Origin: an uncultured Clostridia bacterium
GTDB lineage: Bacteria; Bacillota; Clostridia; Christensenellales; Aristaeellaceae
DNA length: 30,503 nt
Direction: 5' to 3'
Assembly (NCBI GenBank): GCA_937886445.1
Contig: CALGBY010000054.1
Location: 1 to 30,503, forward strand
Shown one piece after another: positions 25,813 to 30,503 of the stretch. Position 1 is the stretch's first letter. Every line of letters begins with the position of its first letter. Position numbers and translations under genes: made by a program. The notes under the pieces were generated by a model that was not told where the DNA came from, searched no databases, and saw only the letters and a list, made by a program, of their open reading frames with translations.

Positions 25813-26741
25813 CATCGTTCTTGCGACATCTGCCGCTTTTTCAACCAGGCATCCAGCAGCTTCAGGATCACTTTTTCCATCTGCTTGGTGGTGTAGGACT
25901 TTGGGAAATAGCGCTTCAGCGTATCATGGCTCAGGGTAACGGAATCATACAGCGGCTTCTTTTCTTCAGAAAGAATATCAATCAGCCCCTGCGCGGAAAG
26001 CGTACCTTCCTTGCTCTCTTTCTTAATTCGTTGAGCTTGGGAGAGCGATGGGGTCTGCTGTGTTTCATTCAGTGCCTCGTGCATCCATTGCTGCTCTTCC
26101 GGTTTCAGATAGGAAAGCTCGACTGCCGGTGTAAAGGCAAGTTCGCCTTTGTCTACACGATCCATGAGGCTTGGTTCAAGGTTGTTCAAACGGATGAATC
26201 TTTGAACTTGTTTTGTCGTTTCACCCGCTTGTTCAGCAACAACTTCGAGGGACTGTGGTAACTTCTGGACAATTTGTCCAGAAGTTAAATCCGTTCGTTT
26301 TCCTTGATGCTTTAAGGCTTCCAGCTTCATCTGATATGCTTTTGCCCGCTCGCTTGGCAGTATGTTTTCACGTTGAAGATTACTGTCTACCATGATGATA
26401 ACCGCCTCATCATCATCCAAATCACGGACAAGAACCGGCAATTCTTCAATTCCTGCCAGCTCACAGGCCCGCTTCCTTCGATGACCTGATACGATTTCGT
26501 ATCCGCCATCTTCCAAAGGCCGCGCAATCAGCGGTACCAGCACACCGTATTCCTTTACGCTCTCAACAGTTTCTTTCATTCGATCATCATCAAGTACACG
26601 GAATGGATGATCCTTGAAAGGATGCAGGTCGTGAATGGAAACCGTCATGACTTTTTCACGCCCATCGGCTGTCCTGGATTCCTCTGTGGAAAAGATATCA
26701 TCGTAAGGGGTCAGACTTGGTTTTGTGCTGTTGACTTTCAA
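25812..26741 (-). CDS. parB: ParB/Spo0J-family partition protein
   Basis: A 309-aa DNA-binding protein starting at TTG 26741, with AAGGAGGT 8 nt upstream. The start is inside the end of parA (44-nt overlap). The N-terminal ParB nuclease-like/CTPase fold has its signatures: HDLHPFKDHPFRVLDDD near 35-50, VPLIARPLEDGGYEIVSGHRR near 69-90, and DSNLQRENILPSERAKAY near 118-135. A helix-turn-helix region follows (SLEVVAEQAGETTKQVQRFIRL in two parts near 165-185), and the C-terminus is a charged dimerisation region. The gene looks intact. In such elements ParB may aid maintenance or act as a transcription regulator. No parS-like palindrome was recognised in the window. Confidence 0.94.
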   Translation of the reverse strand: MKVNSTKPSLTPYDDIFSTEESRTADGREKVMTVSIHDLHPFKDHPFRVLDDDRMKETVESVKEYGVLVPLIARPLEDGGYEIVSGHRRKRACELAGIEELPVLVRDLDDDEAVIIMVDSNLQRENILPSERAKAYQMKLEALKHQGKRTDLTSGQIVQKLPQSLEVVAEQAGETTKQVQRFIRLNNLEPSLMDRVDKGELAFTPAVELSYLKPEEQQWMHEALNETQQTPSLSQAQRIKKESKEGTLSAQGLIDILSEEKKPLYDSVTLSHDTLKRYFPKSYTTKQMEKVILKLLDAWLKKRQMSQER

Positions 26742-27461
26742 GCTGTAACACCTCCTTTGTCAGAGCGTGATACGCGCTTGCTACCTTGCCGCCGGGGTCA
26801 TAGTCAAAGATGCTTTTGCCTTCCGATGTGATTTCAGCAGCACGGACGGAATGCGGGATTTCTGCATCGAACACCTTGATATTGTCCCCGTAGGTATCAC
26901 GGATCAATTGCGTGATCTCCTTCGCATTGTTGGTACGGGAATCAACCATGGTCATCAAAATACCGTCGATCTTCAGCTTCGGATTGATCTGTCTGCGGAC
27001 CTTTGCAATGGTTTGAAGTAGTTGCTCCAGACCTTTTGCTGAGAGGTAATTCGCCTGGACAGGAATGATTACCCGATCTGATGCTGCCAGCGCGTTGATG
27101 GTCAGCATGCCAAGTGAAGGCATACAGTCTATCAGAATATGATCGTAATCCTTCCGATAGTTGTTCAGCAGATGCTTCAGCGTAGTTTCGCGGCTCATGG
27201 CATTGACCAGAGCAACTTCCGTGCCGGCAAGCGCGATACTGGAAGGCAGAAGATCAATACCTTCTGGATGATGTAGGATACCTTCACCAGACTTGATGAG
27301 TACATCATTCATGACTTTGCTCATGAGGTCTGCGACAGTAACCGGCAATCTATCCGGTTGATGATTTCCGAGCGCGATGCTGAGGCTTGCCTGGGCAAGA
27401 CCTTTTTTGCGATAAATAAAAATTTTCATCATTTGTAACATTTGGCGATTACAAAAGTCAT
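26698..27461 (-). pseudogene. parA: parA with lost N-terminus and P-loop (probable pseudogene)
   Basis: The frame 26698-27441 encodes the body of a ParA/Soj ATPase: ASLSIALGNHQPDRLPVT, YDHILIDCMPSLGMLTINALA (two parts), RVIIPVQANYLSAKGLEQLL (two parts), IDGILMTMVDSRTNNAKEI and AEITSEGKSIF. It lacks the K-G-G-V-G-K-T-T P-loop and the strand carrying the D-x-D-P motif. The ancestral start is visible: ATG 27461 overlaps the TGA of the TnpW-like gene (ATGA) with AAGGA 6 nt before it and encodes MTFVIA, the usual ParA beginning. That frame ends after 10 codons, and a roughly 40-nt AT-rich patch then leads, in another frame, into the ParA body. So a deletion or rearrangement plus frameshift removed about 35-45 codons. 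A start within the patch (MMKIF) would give a P-loop-less protein with no good ribosome site. A sequencing error cannot be excluded. Confidence 0.8.
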
Positions 27462-27643
27462 GCTGAATCCTTATCTTGAATGTTGTCGAGATTCCTCTCG
27501 ATGCATTGAATTACAAGGCTTTCGTAACTCTTGTCCGCATTTTCTGATGAGGCGAGGGCAACTGTGAATGTTGTTCCGTTGATCTTCGTCTGATAAGTGA
27601 TTTTTTCGTCGTTCACAGAGGTCATCTCCAGTTTTTTCGTCAT
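27458..27643 (-). CDS. TnpW-like small transposon protein
   Basis: A 61-aa protein 20 nt after mobA and overlapping the ancestral parA start by 4 nt. The core YQTKINGTTFTVALASSEN followed by SYESLVIQCIERN matches, from memory, the small TnpW family found on Clostridia transposons (I-G-x-T-T-Y-x-V, S-E-T, K-I-x-R-L-I). ATG 27643 lacks a clear ribosome site; GTG 27616 (V-N-D-E-K) has GGAG 9 nt upstream and would give 52 aa beginning just before the conserved core. Function is unknown. Confidence 0.72.
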   Translation of the reverse strand: MTKKLEMTSVNDEKITYQTKINGTTFTVALASSENADKSYESLVIQCIERNLDNIQDKDSA

Positions 27644-27663
27644 TAGAATAGCGTGGGCAGAAG

Positions 27664-29217
27664 TTATTGCCTCTGCTCACGCTGAATGTTCTTCCGTTCT
27701 GCGTCCTTCTGACGGATTTGTTCCTGCGTTTCGGTAATCTGCTCACGAAGTGAACGCTTTTCTCCAATGAGTTCCGGATCGACTTTGCGGATGTAGTACC
27801 GGGCTTTATGCAGCAGATCCAGTTCTTCCTTGATGGATTCCAGTTCGGTCTGTGCCACAGAATCCTCACGATTCATCCTGTCCAGTTCAGCCTTGAATTC
27901 ATCCGGCTGCACTTCCAGTTTCCCGCCATGGTGCTGCATCAATCGGGCATAAGCCTGCTTGTTGTCCTTCAGATCCTTTTCATTGGCGGCAGCAAACTTC
28001 TCCTTGTTACGCGAAATGAAGATTCTTGAATACTGATCGAAGACAGGCTTTGTCCTCTTGTAGGTATCAGCAGCCTGTTCGATTTTCTCAATATCCTTTC
28101 GCCGGTATTCGTTTGTCTTGACAACCTGTTTTGCCTGAGCATACCGTCCTTCCAGATCAGAAAGAACACGGGTGAAGTCATGCAGATTATACAAGCCTTT
28201 CTTTTCAAGATCCCGTACAATGTCCTGCATCTTGGCAACGTCTGAAGCAAAGTATTTCAGCTTGTAAGACGCACGCCAGTTGGACCGCTGCTCGTCGCGT
28301 TGAATAGCATAGCTGATGAGAATATGACGAAGTGTAGGAACGTTCCTTTCAGCTTCGGACTCGGCTTTCCGTTCATGCCGTTCTTCAAGCCATTCTTTGA
28401 TGCTGTCGAGCTTCTTCTTGATGGATCGGAGCAGAGCATTTCTTGCCTTGATCTCACGGTTCATATCACCGACATAGGTGCGGATACCGCGCTTCTCCAT
28501 GGCAGTTACTTCAGGCCCCATGTGGATTGTCGGAATCTGATCAATGCCTTGTCGTTCATAGGAGCGCATATCAATGCGTTCCGTTCTGCCGGCTTTCTCC
28601 AGATACTCGTTCTGAAGCACTTCCCAGGCATGACGCCATTTTTCAAGATTGCCCTGATCGTCCCAATCTGTTGTTCTGACTTTTCGGCTTTTCCATTCGC
28701 CACTCGGAAGACGAATCCGCTGACCGTTCTCGTCAAGAATGTATTCCTTCCTGGCTTTACCCATCCATCGTCCTTTTTCGTCAATGGCCCTCATGGTGGT
28801 CAGCACATGAATGTGGGGATTTCCATCACCATCATAGTGATAAGCCATATCAACACACATCCCTTTGGAAACGAATTGTTCCTGGCAGTACTGACGGGCA
28901 AAAGCAAGGTTCTCTTCTTCGGACAGTTCGCGGGGAAGAGCCATCACGAACCTTCTGGCATACTGCGCGTTACACTGATGCTCATTCATCTCGACTGAGT
29001 TCCACAGTTTGCCGCGGTCCATGTATTCCTTCGGAGCATTCTCGGGGAGCATGATCTCAGTATACCGGATCCGTTCAACACGTTTGGGATAACGCTTGGT
29101 CTTTTCTTGAAATTCGCAATAAAGCTGCTCACCGGATTGGTAAGCGGCGCTTGCGACAACTGACCGGCTCTGCTGGGCTCGTCCGACAATTTTCAAGTCA
29201 AAGTGCGGACAGGCCAT
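27664..29217 (-). CDS. mobA: MobA/MobL-family relaxase
   Basis: A relaxase (MOBQ type) that nicks oriT and becomes covalently attached to the transferred strand. I use ATG 29217 (MACPHFDLK) because GGTGAT lies just upstream; GTG 29226 and ATG 29223 are in-frame alternatives. The 517-aa chain has the N-terminal Tyr motif VASAAYQSGEQL (Tyr about 26), a conserved ALPRELSEEENLAFA segment, and the metal-binding histidines in AYHYDGDGNPHIHVLTTMR (about 127, 135, 137). The C-terminal 300 residues are mostly charged coiled coil. The candidate oriT lies immediately upstream, the common arrangement for MobA/MobL. Confidence 0.95.
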   Translation of the reverse strand: MACPHFDLKIVGRAQQSRSVVASAAYQSGEQLYCEFQEKTKRYPKRVERIRYTEIMLPENAPKEYMDRGKLWNSVEMNEHQCNAQYARRFVMALPRELSEEENLAFARQYCQEQFVSKGMCVDMAYHYDGDGNPHIHVLTTMRAIDEKGRWMGKARKEYILDENGQRIRLPSGEWKSRKVRTTDWDDQGNLEKWRHAWEVLQNEYLEKAGRTERIDMRSYERQGIDQIPTIHMGPEVTAMEKRGIRTYVGDMNREIKARNALLRSIKKKLDSIKEWLEERHERKAESEAERNVPTLRHILISYAIQRDEQRSNWRASYKLKYFASDVAKMQDIVRDLEKKGLYNLHDFTRVLSDLEGRYAQAKQVVKTNEYRRKDIEKIEQAADTYKRTKPVFDQYSRIFISRNKEKFAAANEKDLKDNKQAYARLMQHHGGKLEVQPDEFKAELDRMNREDSVAQTELESIKEELDLLHKARYYIRKVDPELIGEKRSLREQITETQEQIRQKDAERKNIQREQRQ

Positions 29218-29404
29218 TGGCATCACCAGCTTTCATCGGAAAAGCCTCAGCCCGCAGGCTGAAGCATGGGTAGACAGCGAAGCTGTCGAAGGGAGCAATG
29301 TTCCCTTTTTTCGACCAAGGCAGCATGAAGCTGCCCTGGTCGATGCACTCCGCAGGAGCCTCCGGAGGACGCAACGCACCGGGTACCGGTGTATAGTTGC
29401 GCAT
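29198..29404 (-). other. 68-codon ORF covering the hairpin tract upstream of mobA
   Basis: ATG 29404 lies 8 nt after GGAGG, which itself follows the stop of the DUF3847-like gene. The frame runs through all the hairpins at 29244-29400 and ends inside mobA, overlapping its start. The peptide (MRNYTPVPGALRPPEAPAE at its start, AFPMKAGDANGLSAL at its end) has no recognised family. The composition is explained largely by the inverted repeats. The good start signal and overlap make translation plausible, giving coupling to mobA; a functional peptide is not shown. Confidence 0.4.
29244..29400. other. Hairpin array, candidate oriT region
   Basis: Several consecutive inverted repeats fill about 160 bp upstream of mobA. 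(a) 29244-29265: GC-c-TCAGCC/GGCTGA-a-GC. (b) 29273-29287: perfect GACAGC/GCTGTC with a GAA loop. (c) 29289-29307: AAGGGA/TCCCTT, followed by Ts on the plus strand. (d) 29311-29343: 14-bp TCGACCAaGGCAGC arm with one mismatch and an ATGAA loop. (e) 29348-29358 CTCC/GGAG, next to the palindrome CCTCCGGAGG at 29359-29368. (f) 29371-29400: GCAAC plus CACCGG/CCGGTG. Position next to relaxase and accessory protein genes suggests oriT; the nick site cannot be read from sequence alone. Confidence 0.55.
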
Positions 29405-29418
29405 TGCATGTGCCTCCG

Positions 29419-29760
29419 TTACTTCTCTTCGTCCTCGTCGAGCTCGTCCTCAGCAGCGGTTACAGTGACCGGAGAATTGGTCATCTTCTGCTTGATCAGG
29501 AGATCCAGCGCACGCTGAACCTTGGGATCGCTGAAAACACCATCGAGAATACGCTTCACATCATCGGTGTCCAGCAATTCGGGTTCCTTCAGGTAGGTTT
29601 CAAGCAATCCACCCACATTGCAGAGTCGATGAGTGCGAAGATCGCGGGCGAGTTCTTTTCCTTCCTTGATCGCCGATTTGTAATCACTATTCAGCTGCTC
29701 AATGCGCTTCCTGTTTTCGGCGATTCGCTTTTCCATGTTGATAGTAGTCTGGTCCTTCAC
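29419..29760 (-). CDS. DUF3847-like relaxosome accessory protein
   Basis: A 113-aa protein. I place the start at GTG 29760 (V-K-D-Q-T-T) because AAGGAGGT sits 5 nt upstream. The first half is a coiled coil (EKRIAENRKRIEQLNSDY). The middle has RTHRLCNVGGLLETYLKEPE, and near residues 65-90 comes DVKRILDGVF, the arrangement of DUF3847/MobC-like proteins that accompany MobA/MobL relaxases. The C-terminus is acidic. It probably binds oriT DNA or the relaxase. It lies 14 nt before the 68-codon ORF and candidate oriT, and is likely co-transcribed with mobA. Confidence 0.8.
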   Translation of the reverse strand: MKDQTTINMEKRIAENRKRIEQLNSDYKSAIKEGKELARDLRTHRLCNVGGLLETYLKEPELLDTDDVKRILDGVFSDPKVQRALDLLIKQKMTNSPVTVTAAEDELDEDEEK

Positions 29761-29801
29761 AAGGTACCTCCTTGTTTTGTGTTTTTGCCGGCCAGCAAAG
29801 G

Positions 29802-29834
29802 AAAAGGCATCGACCATTACGACCGATGCCCTTT
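29802..29834 (-). terminator. Hairpin between the 98-aa gene and the DUF3847-like gene
   Basis: Stem of about 11 bp (AAAGGGCATCG / CGATGCCTTTT, one mismatch) with an 11-nt loop in the 95-nt gap, followed on the minus strand by CCTTTG. It is a weak to moderate intrinsic terminator or attenuator. Confidence 0.5.
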
Positions 29835-29855
29835 GCTTTGATGGCTGACTGAGAA

Positions 29856-30152
29856 TTATTCGTTTGCCGGGTCTTGATGCAGTCTTTTTGCCTTTTCCGC
29901 AGCAGCCTTTTTCCGTTCCTCACTGTATGGCTCCAACAGTCGGATTGATACGCGATCCTTCTGAATTTCGTACTCTGCATAATCCGGATATTTCTGTTTA
30001 TCAACTCGCCGACACAGATCCGGATGCTTCTTTGCGAAGGCAGCGCATTTGCGGAGCAGAGCAGGATCATAACCGGAGATCAGTACAGGTTCCTGAGTCT
30101 GGTTCCACAGGACGTTGGTTTCCTTTTCTTCTTTGGTCATCTTGTAGGCCAT
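29856..30152 (-). CDS. Conserved element protein (98 aa) upstream of mobA
   Basis: A soluble, highly charged protein. The start is ATG 30152 (MAYKMTKEEKE) with AAAGGAG 6 nt upstream; an in-frame start at 30188 lacks a site. Features are a N-x-x-W-N-Q-x-x-E-P-V-x-I-S stretch near residues 12-27, a helical LLRKCAAFAKKHPDLCRRV block, and VSIRLLEPYSEERK followed by an Ala/Lys-rich helix. From memory similar small proteins precede mobA in Clostridia mobile elements. No named domain is claimed. It is the first minus-strand gene of the block seen here. Confidence 0.78.
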   Translation of the reverse strand: MAYKMTKEEKETNVLWNQTQEPVLISGYDPALLRKCAAFAKKHPDLCRRVDKQKYPDYAEYEIQKDRVSIRLLEPYSEERKKAAAEKAKRLHQDPANE

Positions 30153-30491
30153 AATATGCTCCTTTCGCGATAATAGATGCTTGTGCAAAAGGCGCTTGCT
30201 ATGAAAGCGGTTGATGCCTTTCGCACTGTGTACTCACTCGCCATTGAATTGGCAGGTTGCTTTTTCAATACTGGCGTTTCTCCGGAAACGGTTTTTGTTT
30301 GCCCGGAATGCCTGAAAGCCAGTAAAATCAACGTGAAAACCATCGACAAATACGCCTTGTTGTGATAAGATTATTTTGGTGTTTTGTAAGCACCTGAAAT
30401 GCTTTTGTGTAAAAATCGCCGCGCTTTTTCCGAGGAAAAATGATGCGCCGAGAACAGGATATCCGAAATATACCGACCGGAGGATTTCACC
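30153..30491. promoter_or_regulatory. Divergent intergenic region at the head of the block
   Basis: A 339-bp region between the minus-strand block and a plus-strand gene, so it should hold promoters for both. Candidate minus-strand promoter: TTGTCG (30344-30349) and TTTACT (30321-30326), 17-bp spacing, weak match. A TATTAT at 30170-30175 is too close to the ATG at 30152 to be convincing. A perfect palindrome TTTTTCC-GA-GGAAAAA lies at 30425-30440, near the plus-strand gene, and could be an operator or terminator. A short plus-strand ORF occupies part of it. Confidence 0.45.
30201..30365 (+). other. Possible 54-aa plus-strand ORF with a CPEC motif
   Basis: ATG 30201 has AAAGG 8 nt upstream. 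The product ends with SPETVFVCPECLKASKINVKTID, shown here as SPETVFVCPECLK and a basic tail, and has a single CxxC pair resembling half of a zinc ribbon. No family was recognised. The opposite frame (a 70-aa ORF) looks less protein-like. It may be a real small gene, a remnant or chance. Confidence 0.25.
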
Positions 30492-30503
30492 ATGAAAAAG
30501 AAG
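30492..30503 (+). CDS. Start of a divergent plus-strand gene (cut by edge)
   Basis: ATG 30492 with GGAGG 8 nt upstream, followed by three Lys codons to the window end. The Lys-rich start suggests a signal peptide or a membrane or basic protein, but nothing more can be said from four codons. Confidence 0.5.

Noticed and set aside
29289..29311. Plus-strand terminator (AAGGGA stem followed by Ts)
   Set aside because: It fits the terminator form on the plus strand, but no plus-strand gene lies upstream; it is better explained as part of the hairpin tract.
30137..30349. 70-aa minus-strand ORF at the head of the block
   Set aside because: No ribosome site and atypical composition; it overlaps the true start region of the 98-aa gene.
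1..30503. Integrase, excisionase, att sites, IS elements, tRNA or CRISPR arrays
   Set aside because: None was recognised on either strand, so the element boundaries and integration target cannot be given.

Overview
The window is an almost gap-free stretch of a Gram-positive conjugative element, probably an integrative and conjugative element (ICE) of the Tn1549/CTn4-CTn5 type from a gut or rumen Clostridia-class Firmicute. This rests on strong AGGAGG-type ribosome sites, frequent TTG/GTG starts, dense operons and Clostridia-specific families (PcfB, Maff2, PrgI, CD1107, CD1108, DUF4315, DUF3847, TnpW-like). Nearly every gene is on the minus strand, so transcription runs from high to low coordinates. 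No integrase, excisionase, att site, rRNA, tRNA or CRISPR is seen, and both ends of the element lie outside the window.

Layout in transcription order. (1) 30.5-29.2 kb: a divergent plus-strand gene begins at the right edge. The minus-strand block then opens with a 98-aa conserved protein, a DUF3847-like relaxosome accessory protein and a 160-bp tract of consecutive hairpins, which is a candidate oriT. (2) 29.2-25.8 kb: MobA/MobL relaxase, a TnpW-like small protein, a parA that has lost its P-loop (probable pseudogene) and an intact parB ending in a terminator. (3) 25.8-17.0 kb: a surface cassette of class B sortase, a large thioester-domain adhesin and two SpaA/CnaB pilin-like proteins, closed by a terminator. 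(4) 17.0-8.4 kb: the type IV secretion core of PcfB, VirD4/TcpA coupling protein, Maff2, TrbL/VirB6-like protein, PrgI, VirB4 ATPase, a 49-aa membrane peptide and a CD1108-type NlpC/P60 hydrolase. (5) 8.3-0 kb: a second NlpC/P60 protein, DUF4315, CD1107, topoisomerase III, a secreted SH3-like protein, a YodL/DUF4316 protein and two conserved proteins of unknown role, the last cut by the left edge.

How the parts fit: MobA with its accessory protein would nick and carry the DNA. The VirD4/PcfB pair would deliver it to a VirB4/PrgI/TrbL/Maff2 channel, and the NlpC/P60 enzymes would open the peptidoglycan. TopB would process the DNA, and the sortase-pilin-adhesin set would give surface contact with a recipient or host cell. 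The most notable points are the hairpin tract that is also an open reading frame with a good ribosome site, the P-loop-less parA beside an intact parB, two cassette proteins with no recognisable cell-wall sorting signal, a 35-aa ORF with a perfect ribosome site running through the terminator between the pilin and transfer genes, and hairpins in many intercistronic gaps.
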